A stretch of DNA of 13,677 nt from Gammaproteobacteria bacterium. Lineage in GTDB: Bacteria > Pseudomonadota > Gammaproteobacteria > Methylococcales > UBA2780. Below the pieces are notes generated by a model, which worked only from the letters and a program-made list of their open reading frames with translations, did no database searches and was not told the origin of the DNA. A program made the translations under genes and the position numbers. Shown here piece after piece: positions 7,251 to 13,677 of this stretch (positions are counted from its first letter, which is position 1; each line of letters starts with the position of its first letter). Where the stretch lies: the NCBI GenBank assembly GCA_003646305.1, contig QNFJ01000034.1:1-13677 (forward strand), written 5' to 3'.

Positions 7251-7287
7251 GTTTGAATCAAGAGAGAAGTTTATGGCGCGTTCAAAC
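7251..7287. repeat. Inverted repeat GTTTGAA / TTCAAAC at the greB stop
   Basis: GTTTGAA (7251-7257) and TTCAAAC (7281-7287) are perfect 7-bp arms separated by 23 bases. The right arm reaches the first base of the greB stop codon. In RNA it would make a long-looped hairpin right after greB, without a T run. It may contribute to 3'-end structure, or it may be chance. Confidence 0.25.
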
Positions 7288-7784
7288 TATGTTTTATAGT
7301 CAACAGAAACCACTTCAAAATTGGTGCTACCACCTGGGGTTTTAACAGAAAGCTCATCGCCCAAAAAACGTTTCAGCAATGCTTTGGCCATAGGTGAATC
7401 AAGACTGATATAGTTTTGGTGCTGATCAAATTCATCGGGGCCGACGATCCGATAACGAACTAGCGTACTTTCTTCATCCTCCAGCTCAACCCACGCGCCA
7501 AAAAAAATCTGATTCTGGTTATCTGGAACGGTGCTAACAACGGTTAAGTCTGGAAGTCTTTTTTGAAGATAGCGAATCCGGTAGTCAATTTCTCTAAGCT
7601 CTTTTTTCCGATAAATGTATTCAGCGTTCTCTGAACGGTCACCTTCGGCAGCCGCCGCGGATAGTGCGCTGACTACATCACGTCGTCTAAGCCATAAAGC
7701 GGCAAGCTCGTTATCGAGTCTTTTGTATCCTTCAGCGGTAATGTAGGGGGATTTTTTTGGTTGTGGGGGGCGGTAGCGGCTCAT
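7287..7784 (-). CDS. greB: GreB, transcription elongation factor
   Basis: GreB enters the secondary channel of RNA polymerase and stimulates cleavage of the transcript in backtracked complexes. With the start at 7784 the protein has 165 residues (E. coli GreB 158). The N-terminal coiled coil carries EGDRSENAEY (47-56), with the acidic tip residues D49 and E52 that reach the active-site magnesium. The C-terminal FKBP-like domain contains FFGAWVELED, YRIVGPDEFD, ISLDSPMAKALL and a NTP-like loop as VKTPGG. MSRYRPPQPKKSPYIT matches the usual beginning of non-enteric GreB proteins. A longer form from an ATG at 7841 would add 19 residues unlike the family. That ATG does have GGTGAG 11 bases upstream, whereas 7784 has no clear ribosome site, so the start is not fully settled. 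Stop is TAG. The gene is divergent from the efflux operon. Confidence 0.95.
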   Translation of the reverse strand: MSRYRPPQPKKSPYITAEGYKRLDNELAALWLRRRDVVSALSAAAAEGDRSENAEYIYRKKELREIDYRIRYLQKRLPDLTVVSTVPDNQNQIFFGAWVELEDEESTLVRYRIVGPDEFDQHQNYISLDSPMAKALLKRFLGDELSVKTPGGSTNFEVVSVDYKT

Positions 7785-7786
7785 AA

Positions 7787-7815
7787 TTGGCAAAGTGAGT
7801 GAGAATATTTGTAAT
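7787..7815 (+). promoter_or_regulatory. Sigma70-type promoter of the efflux operon
   Basis: TTGGCA (7787-7792) and TGTAAT (7810-7815) each match the consensus hexamers at five of six positions and are separated by exactly 17 bases. Transcription would start near 7822 and give a leader of about 70 bases before the outer-membrane-factor ATG at 7895. The -35 element almost touches the greB start codon on the other strand, so greB transcription must begin inside or beyond this promoter. Confidence 0.6.
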
Positions 7816-7839
7816 TCTATCTTGCTTACAAACTGTTTC

Positions 7840-7851
7840 ATAACGCGTTAT
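7840..7851. promoter_or_regulatory. Perfect 12-bp palindrome ATAACGCGTTAT (candidate operator)
   Basis: ATAACGCGTTAT is fully self-complementary over 12 bp. It lies between greB and the efflux operon, about 20-30 bases downstream of the predicted efflux transcription start, a position where a bound repressor would block transcription. It also overlaps the alternative upstream greB ATG at 7841-7839. No metal-responsive regulator gene is present in the window, so the binding protein is unknown. Confidence 0.4.
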
Positions 7852-7894
7852 TCTCACCTATGATCTTCACATGGCTCAGCAACTGGAACTCTGA

Positions 7895-9124
7895 ATGAAA
7901 CTAAACAAGTTTTCGGTATTAAACGGGCTTTTCATCTCTACATCGTTGTTGATAATTTCGCCCAGTATTCTCGCCTATCATGGTGTCGCCTCAATAGACC
8001 TAAAAGGATTACTGGATGCTGCCTGGATGCAAAGTGGAGCAGCATCAGTTTTTGAGCAGAGGAAACAGGCGCTTGTAGACAAATCTGAAATTTCCCGGCA
8101 ATTTTTTCCCTCCTCGGCGGAAGTGGGTGCTTCTTTCGATTCAGATGAACTGTTTAAAGATGAAGGAAAGCGTGAATATGCACTGCAAATTGAAACGCCT
8201 ATCTGGCTGCCTGGCCAGCAGAAAGCATTGAGTTCTGAAGTTGGAGCGGAAATGAGCCTTTTAGTTGCGGAAGAGGTTGCTCAGCGCTGGCAACTTGCTG
8301 GTTTGGTTCGGGAGGACTATTGGGCGGTGATGATCGCTAGAAATGATGTGAAACTAGCGGCGCGAAAATTAGAAATCAGTGAGAAATTGGTAGCGAACGT
8401 TAACAAAAGGGTTCAAGCGGGTGAGCTTGCTGAAATTGATTTGTTGCTGTCAAAACAGAAAAAACTTGCGACAGAAAGTGAATTGCTCTCTGCGAACCAG
8501 CTTCTTGCAAAGGCCCAATTGGTTTTTAATGGTTTGGCAGGAAGAGATGCCCCGGAAGATTGGCTCAGTGAAACAGAGCAGTCAATTCCATTGGAAGATC
8601 ATCCAATGCTTGTTTTCATCTCCAAGCAACTCACTCTAAACCAGGCAGGTATAGAGAAAATCAGGAGCAAGAAAAGAGAAGCGCCCCGTTTGGGTCTGGG
8701 TCTCAAACGGGAAAGAGACTACCGTGAGGAGGACTACCAGAATTCGGTTGGTATTGAATTTATTCTGCCTCTTGAAAACAATGTCATTAATAAAAGTGAT
8801 TTTGCGCACAGTCAGGCAGAGAAAGCCGCTATCGAGGCGCGCTATTTTCGGGAAAAATATAAACTCGAAAAATCTATTGAACTCGCTAAGCTGGCGGTTA
8901 TACACGCAGAAAAATCTTACGAAATTGCTGAACGTTTAAAGGTGCTTGCAGTCAAACATTTCAGGTTAATGCAAAATGCATTTAATATCGGTGAGGTAGG
9001 GCTGAGGGAGCTGTTGCTGGTGCAGAATGATAGTGATCGAGCAGTTGAAAGTAGCGCCCAACAGAAGGTAGAGGTTGCCAGTGCTATCTCTCGGTTTAAT
9101 CAGGAGCAGGGAGCTTTGCTTTAA
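7895..9124 (+). CDS. TolC/CzcC-family outer-membrane efflux protein
   Basis: The protein forms the outer-membrane channel of the tripartite pump encoded by this operon. It has 409 residues, similar to CzcC-type members. A signal peptide ends at SILA (residue 27), with no lipobox cysteine. The mature part has the two-repeat layout of the family: alternating heptad-rich helices, with NVNKRVQAGELAEIDLLLSKQ matching the usual 'GE..D.L....' helix of the first repeat. ALQIETPIWLPGQQ and VGIEFILPLENN are the two short beta-strand segments that make the barrel, and AFNIGEVGLRELLLVQN is the second-repeat counterpart. GGAA sits about seven bases before the ATG. The next gene begins 30 bases later. The family is clear; the substrate is set by the pump, so I assign no symbol. 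Confidence 0.92.
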   Translation: MKLNKFSVLNGLFISTSLLIISPSILAYHGVASIDLKGLLDAAWMQSGAASVFEQRKQALVDKSEISRQFFPSSAEVGASFDSDELFKDEGKREYALQIETPIWLPGQQKALSSEVGAEMSLLVAEEVAQRWQLAGLVREDYWAVMIARNDVKLAARKLEISEKLVANVNKRVQAGELAEIDLLLSKQKKLATESELLSANQLLAKAQLVFNGLAGRDAPEDWLSETEQSIPLEDHPMLVFISKQLTLNQAGIEKIRSKKREAPRLGLGLKRERDYREEDYQNSVGIEFILPLENNVINKSDFAHSQAEKAAIEARYFREKYKLEKSIELAKLAVIHAEKSYEIAERLKVLAVKHFRLMQNAFNIGEVGLRELLLVQNDSDRAVESSAQQKVEVASAISRFNQEQGALL

Positions 9125-9154
9125 ATTATTATGAGGTAATAAACTGGAATTACA

Positions 9155-10837
9155 ATGAGTTATATAGCAAACTTATTGAGGATTATCGCCATTTTTGTTG
9201 GTATTTTTTGCTTTATTTTTACACCGATGACCATTGCGCAGGAGACTCAGGGTGCTAACTCTTCTTTGGTTATGTCTCCGCAATCAACCCCTAAAATTAT
9301 TACCCAGAATGCAAATGTCGAAATTGTCGGTTTAGTAGAGGAGGGGCATCTCTGGTTTTATCTTGATGATTACGCAACCAACCAGCCACTTAAAGGCTCC
9401 GATCTTGAAGTCCGTGTTGAAGCGTTTGGTAAAACCTACCCAACAAAGCAGATAGGGATAGGCGTTTATATGGTTCAGGAGGCGACGTTCGCTGTCCCCC
9501 ATCAGTACAAACTCTTTTTTATCATTAAATCCCATCATCTAGACGAGCGCATTCAGGGCCTTTTAAACGTTCGAAAAGTCCAGGAGGCCCAAAAAGATGC
9601 ACTGATTCCTGAGCAACCTTGGGGGAACACGGCAGTTTACCTGCTTATTTTTAGTGTAATCGTGCTACTTTTACTAACACAATTTACCAAGCCTGGAAAA
9701 ATAGCTCGGAAGTTGAGAAAACCTTCTGCTGGGCCGTTAAGTATTGCCTTTTTGGCACTGATGCTTTCAGTGGGTCATGTTGTTGCGCACTCCGAGCACG
9801 AAGAGGGAGGGGATGTTGAATCATTTTCTGGTGCGATAGCGGATAAACCGAAAGCATTTCCAGATGGTTCGGTCTACCTGCCAAAATCCTCTCAGCATCT
9901 TATCGGGATACAGACTCGAATTGTTAAGCCCGGGATTGTAAAAATTGGTGTAAAACTCTCTGGCCATGTGCAGGCCAATCCAAATTATGCGGGTCGGGTT
10001 CAGGCTGCGCAGGCAGGCAGAGTTGATGTTGTTGGTAAAACACTTCCCCATGTCGGCGAGTGGGTAGAGCAAAACCAGCTGCTTATCCGGATTTCATCAA
10101 TAGCGGCTCGTTTTGAACAGGGTAACCAGCAGGCTCAGCTTGCAACTTTGGAAAATGCACTGCAACTTTCCCGGGCTAGGTTAGCTCGGTTAAAAAAACT
10201 TTCTGGTGCAGTCCCAAAAAAAACTATCGATGAGGCTGCGTCAGAAGTTAAAAGTCTTAAAGGTCGATACGATGCCGTTTCACAAAGTCTTGTTCTCCGA
10301 GAGTCGCTCTATGCGCCAATTAGTGGTTTTATCACTAAAGCCACAGTTCTGCCGGGCCAGATTGTTGAGGCACGGGAAATTCTTTTTGAGATTATGAACC
10401 CTGAAAGACTGCAGGTTGAAGCGCTTGCGTACGAGGGCTTTCAGTCGTTGCAAATTGAGCAGGCAGAGGTTGTGGTTGATGAAAACAACTCAATCCCTCT
10501 AATTTCATTAGGTAAAGGGACTGTTTTACGTGGACATGCATTGCCGCTTTTATTCGACGTTGATATGAAGAAACCCCCACTATCTGTTGGACAGGTTGTG
10601 AACGTTGTTATCACAACATCGAAGAAGGTTAGAGGCTTGCAGATTCCGAGCGATAGCCTTGTTAAGAACAGGCTTGGAAAAGATATTATTTGGCTCCATA
10701 CCGGAGCTGAGCTCTTTGAGCCGATTGAGGTCAAATGGCAAACGATAGATGATGAGTCAATCGTGATTACTTCGGCGGTACCAGAGAAGTCGCGTATTGT
10801 TACGAAGCATGCTTCTAGATTGTTGCAGGTACGCTAA
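9155..10837 (+). CDS. RND efflux membrane-fusion adaptor with extended N-terminal region
   Basis: The periplasmic adaptor links the RND pump to the outer-membrane channel. At 560 residues it is longer than the roughly 380-500 of most adaptors. The C-terminal part (about 236-560) is a normal membrane-fusion protein. Two half-lipoyl segments (280-313 and 385-413, the second beginning YAPISGFITKATVLPGQ) flank a short helical hairpin (about 318-383), followed by beta-barrel and membrane-proximal domains. Before it stand a signal-like segment (1-28), a beta-rich domain (about 46-140, with VEIVGLVEEGHLWFYLDD) and two hydrophobic segments (159-176 and 195-211). Next comes an acidic/histidine stretch HSEHEEGGD (212-220), a plausible metal ligand site. 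GGAA about five bases before the ATG supports the start. It ends three bases before the pump gene. A CzcB/CusB-like metal role is likely but the ion is unknown. Confidence 0.9.
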   Translation: MSYIANLLRIIAIFVGIFCFIFTPMTIAQETQGANSSLVMSPQSTPKIITQNANVEIVGLVEEGHLWFYLDDYATNQPLKGSDLEVRVEAFGKTYPTKQIGIGVYMVQEATFAVPHQYKLFFIIKSHHLDERIQGLLNVRKVQEAQKDALIPEQPWGNTAVYLLIFSVIVLLLLTQFTKPGKIARKLRKPSAGPLSIAFLALMLSVGHVVAHSEHEEGGDVESFSGAIADKPKAFPDGSVYLPKSSQHLIGIQTRIVKPGIVKIGVKLSGHVQANPNYAGRVQAAQAGRVDVVGKTLPHVGEWVEQNQLLIRISSIAARFEQGNQQAQLATLENALQLSRARLARLKKLSGAVPKKTIDEAASEVKSLKGRYDAVSQSLVLRESLYAPISGFITKATVLPGQIVEAREILFEIMNPERLQVEALAYEGFQSLQIEQAEVVVDENNSIPLISLGKGTVLRGHALPLLFDVDMKKPPLSVGQVVNVVITTSKKVRGLQIPSDSLVKNRLGKDIIWLHTGAELFEPIEVKWQTIDDESIVITSAVPEKSRIVTKHASRLLQVR

Positions 10838-10840
10838 CGG

Positions 10841-13677
10841 ATGTTTAACCGTATTATTACCGGCAGCCTTCAACATCGCCATTTGGTTTTAGCTGCGGCA
10901 GTGTTGTTACTTTTCTTTGGGCTAAATTCTATTCAGAAGCTGCCGGTTGATGTGCTACCAGATCTGAATAAGCCTTCGGTCACACTATTAACTGAAGCGC
11001 CAGGCATGGCGCCAGAAGATGTTGAACAACAGCTTACATTTCCTATAGAAACCGCGATGAATGGTCTTCCCGGTATTTCACGGATTAGATCGGTGTCAGG
11101 AATTGGTTTGTCGATTGTTTATGTAGAATTTGGCTGGGATGCTGATCTCTATTTCAATCGGCAACTGGTCTCAGAGAGGCTGCAGCTGGTCAAAGAACAA
11201 TTGCCTGATGGAATAAATCCACAAATGGGGCCCGTCAGCTCGATTATGGGCGAAATTATGCTGATTGCATTGACCGGTAATGACCAGGTTAATGCGATGC
11301 AATTACGCGAAACAGCGGATTATTTAGTTAGGCCAAGGCTATTATCTATTCCCGGTGTTGCTCAGGTGATCCCAATTGGTGGCGGGATAAAGCAGTATCG
11401 AATTACCCCGGATTTTGTCATGCTTAACGACCTCGGTCTTCGGGTTAAAGAACTGCATGAACGTTTGGCGGGCTTTGCAGAGAATGCCAGTGGTGGTTTT
11501 CTTGAAGACCAGTCAAAAGAATATTTGATCAGAACCATCGGTCGGACAACTTCAATTAAAGATCTTAAGAACCTGGTTGTTGGCTTCACAGAGAAGCATT
11601 CACCGAATGGACAGGCTCAGCCTGTGATTCTTTCTCAAGTGGCTGATGTCACGATTACCCCGGCGGTCAAAAGAGGTGATGGAAGTTTCAATGCAGCACC
11701 TGCGGTTATTTTATCGGTGCAAAAGCAGCCTGGTATAGACACCATTGAACTGACAAAGCAGCTTCGAACCGCTTTAGTCAGGCTGGATCGCAGTCTTCCA
11801 ACAGGAATGAAAGTGAATAATATCATTTTCAAACAGGCTGATTTTATTCAGCGAGCGATCAGTAATGTCGCTGATGCACTGAGAGATGGCGCGCTGTTGG
11901 TGGTTATTGTGCTTTTCCTCTTTATGCTTGATGTAAGAGTTGCGTTTGTCACGTTAACCGCTATCCCTGCTTCCATTTTAATAACGGCTCTGGTTTTTTC
12001 CTGGTTTGATCTTTCTATCAATACAATGACGTTAGGAGGGCTTGCCATTGCCATAGGTGAGTTGGTTGATGATGCCATTGTCGGTGTTGAAAATGTTCGC
12101 CGACGATTACGGCAAGCACCCCCGCATTTTCATAATATAAACAAACTAATAAAACTGGTTGCGGATGCCACCATCGAGGTGAGATCGGCCATTTTGTATG
12201 CCACATTAATAATCGCACTTGTTTTTGTTCCACTTTTCGCGCTCGGTAATATAGAGGGGCGAATGTTTATTCCCCTGGGGATTGCCTATATCGTCTCAAT
12301 TTTGGCGAGTATGTTTGTCTCAATGACCCTGACACCCGTTCTAAGTTTGTACCTTCTACCTAAAATAGCCCAGGCAAAAAAGGAAGAGGGGGCGCTTGTT
12401 AAAACACTTAAAAAGGCAGATGAAAAACTGCTGAATTGGGCCTTTCAGCATTATAAATTTATCCTTTCGGTAACATTGCTCATTGTGCTTGCTGGCGCGG
12501 CAACGGTTCCTTTTTTCGCCAGAGCTTTCCTGCCGGTATTTAATGAAGGAACCCTGACGATTAATGTTGTGATGAAGCCGGGTACCTCGCTAACAGAGTC
12601 GAACAAAATTGGCCAGATGGCAGAGAATCTGCTGTTATCAATTCCTGAAGTTTCACAAGTGGGCCGAAGGACTGGGCGAGCAGAGCTTGATGAGCATGCT
12701 GAGGGGGTTCATTACAGTGAAATTGACGCTGCATTGATCAGCAGCTCACGGACGCGACAAGAGGTGCGGCAGGAGGTTCGCCATACGCTATCAAAGTTAC
12801 CCGCTTTGGTTTCTATAGGCCAGCCGATTTCTCATCGTCTTGATCACCTTTTATCGGGGGTTAGAGCTGAACTCGTATTAAAAATATTTGGGCCTGATTT
12901 AGATCGGTTGCGAGCGCTTGCCGAGCTCTGGCATGGAAAGTTATCGACGATAGATGGGCTTGTTGATTTGCAAGTTGAAAAACAGGTATTGATCCCGCAA
13001 ATTCAGATTCAAGTTGATTACGACAAAGCGCGCCTGTATGACGTGACGCCGATAGCCATCAATCGGGCGATTGCCACACTATCTAATGGTGAAAAAATTG
13101 CTGAGATAATCGATGAAAACCGTTTCTATGATGTTGTCCTTAGGCTCTCTGAAAAAGATCGTAACGCAAAAGGGCTTGCCAGTCTGCTTGTGGATACACC
13201 GCATGGTCCAGTCCCCCTGAGTCTCATTGCAGAAGTACGGAAGGCACTGGGACCCAATCAGATCAGTAGAGAAAATGGCCAGCGCAGAATTGTGGTCTAC
13301 GCAAACAGAGAAAGCAGTGCAGATATGGCTGAGATTGTAGAGGAAATCAGAATGATGATTGCTGCAACAGCTCTTCCAAAAGGCTACCACACAGCGCTTG
13401 AGGGGCAATTTCTAGCGCAAGAAGAGGCGTCAAAGCAGATTGCTTTATTAGCATTCTTTGCGCTAGTTATGATTTTCCTTCTTTTAAACAATCGCTATAA
13501 ATCACCTCTGCTCAGCCTGATTATTATGGCTAATATTCCTATGGCACTTGTCGGTAGCGTTGTCGCGCTCTATCTCAGTGGCGGGGTTTTATCGATCGCA
13601 AGTCTGATCGGTTTTATTACGTTAGCAGGCATTAGTGCGCGGAATGGGATTCTGAAAATCAGCCACTATATCCACCT
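10841..13677 (+). CDS. HME-type RND efflux pump (CzcA/CusA family), 3' end missing
   Basis: The pump is the inner-membrane proton-driven component that exports substrate through the adaptor and outer-membrane channel. The frame is open from the ATG at 10841 to the window end: 945 codons of an expected 1,030 or so. Membrane segment 1 is at about 14-31, followed by KLPVDVLPDLNKPSVTL and a porter domain beginning TEAPGMAPEDVEQQLTFPIE, typical of heavy-metal RND proteins. Segment 4 reads GGLAIAIGELVDDAIVGVEN (399-418). D410 and E417 align with CzcA D408 and E415, while the CzcA D402 position is A404, as in CusA-type pumps. GFITLAGISARNG (924-936) is the conserved segment near the C-terminus. AGGT lies ten bases upstream and only three bases separate it from the adaptor stop, so the genes are cotranscribed. 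A metal cation is the likely substrate; which one cannot be read from the sequence. Confidence 0.95.
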   Translation, partial: MFNRIITGSLQHRHLVLAAAVLLLFFGLNSIQKLPVDVLPDLNKPSVTLLTEAPGMAPEDVEQQLTFPIETAMNGLPGISRIRSVSGIGLSIVYVEFGWDADLYFNRQLVSERLQLVKEQLPDGINPQMGPVSSIMGEIMLIALTGNDQVNAMQLRETADYLVRPRLLSIPGVAQVIPIGGGIKQYRITPDFVMLNDLGLRVKELHERLAGFAENASGGFLEDQSKEYLIRTIGRTTSIKDLKNLVVGFTEKHSPNGQAQPVILSQVADVTITPAVKRGDGSFNAAPAVILSVQKQPGIDTIELTKQLRTALVRLDRSLPTGMKVNNIIFKQADFIQRAISNVADALRDGALLVVIVLFLFMLDVRVAFVTLTAIPASILITALVFSWFDLSINTMTLGGLAIAIGELVDDAIVGVENVRRRLRQAPPHFHNINKLIKLVADATIEVRSAILYATLIIALVFVPLFALGNIEGRMFIPLGIAYIVSILASMFVSMTLTPVLSLYLLPKIAQAKKEEGALVKTLKKADEKLLNWAFQHYKFILSVTLLIVLAGAATVPFFARAFLPVFNEGTLTINVVMKPGTSLTESNKIGQMAENLLLSIPEVSQVGRRTGRAELDEHAEGVHYSEIDAALISSSRTRQEVRQEVRHTLSKLPALVSIGQPISHRLDHLLSGVRAELVLKIFGPDLDRLRALAELWHGKLSTIDGLVDLQVEKQVLIPQIQIQVDYDKARLYDVTPIAINRAIATLSNGEKIAEIIDENRFYDVVLRLSEKDRNAKGLASLLVDTPHGPVPLSLIAEVRKALGPNQISRENGQRRIVVYANRESSADMAEIVEEIRMMIAATALPKGYHTALEGQFLAQEEASKQIALLAFFALVMIFLLLNNRYKSPLLSLIIMANIPMALVGSVVALYLSGGVLSIASLIGFITLAGISARNGILKISHYIH

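Noticed and set aside
7871..7894. Seven-codon leader frame MAQQLEL ending exactly one base before the efflux-operon ATG
   Set aside because: The tight TGA-ATG junction is attractive, but no ribosome-binding site precedes its ATG and nothing in the peptide suggests attenuation; chance is sufficient.
13079..13408. 109-codon antisense frame inside the RND pump gene
   Set aside because: The plus-strand frame is continuous and clearly an RND porter domain; the antisense frame is a by-product of its codon usage.
1..13677. Search for tRNA, rRNA, CRISPR arrays, insertion-sequence ends, attachment sites or toxin-antitoxin pairs
   Set aside because: No regularly spaced direct repeats, transposase or integrase frames, or RNA-gene signatures were seen; the non-coding gaps are short (at most 220 bases) and are described above.

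Overview
The window looks like chromosomal DNA of a gammaproteobacterium, probably marine or environmental. A complete E. coli-type pgaABCD operon, a GreB very close to the enterobacterial protein, a heavy-metal-type RND efflux operon and an exported protein with a PEP-CTERM-like tail all fit that group. No sequence search was possible, so genus and species stay open. There is no tRNA, rRNA, insertion sequence, phage gene or CRISPR array, and every large gene is intact except the two cut by the window ends.

Layout from left to right. Bases 1-173 (+) hold the last 56 codons of a metallophosphoesterase. Converging on it is the poly-beta-1,6-N-acetylglucosamine (PNAG) operon on the minus strand, read in the order pgaA (6269-3840), pgaB (3840-1900), pgaC (1895-636), pgaD (646-203). 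Its genes overlap or nearly touch. Upstream of pgaA on the same strand is a 213-residue secreted protein (7066-6425). Its C-terminal half resembles LecA-type galactose-binding domains, and it ends in an IPTP / hydrophobic / basic tail like PEP-CTERM sorting signals. Further upstream, still on the minus strand, is greB (7784-7287).

A compact intergenic region separates greB from a divergent plus-strand operon encoding a TolC/CzcC-type outer-membrane factor (7895-9124), a membrane-fusion adaptor with an unusual N-terminal extension (9155-10837), and an HME-type RND pump (10841 to beyond the window end). This intergenic region has a well-formed sigma70-type promoter for the efflux operon and a perfect 12-bp palindrome just downstream of it.

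How the genes work together. PgaC/PgaD polymerise and secrete PNAG across the inner membrane, PgaB partly de-N-acetylates it in the periplasm, and PgaA exports it through the outer membrane. The lectin-like protein next door could be a surface or matrix carbohydrate-binding partner, but that is inference from position and fold resemblance only. The efflux genes form a complete tripartite outer-membrane factor / adaptor / pump set, probably for metal cations. No diguanylate cyclase (the usual partner of PgaC/D control) and no metal-responsive regulator lies inside the window.

The most notable unexplained features are the lectin-like sorted protein, the composite N-terminus of the adaptor, a PgaB without a lipobox, and several non-coding inverted repeats: paired TGACA/TGTCA sites at 7197-7243, the palindrome at 7840-7851, and repeated CCTGAA/TTCAGG motifs before pgaA. 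No clearly new biological system can be shown from the sequence alone.
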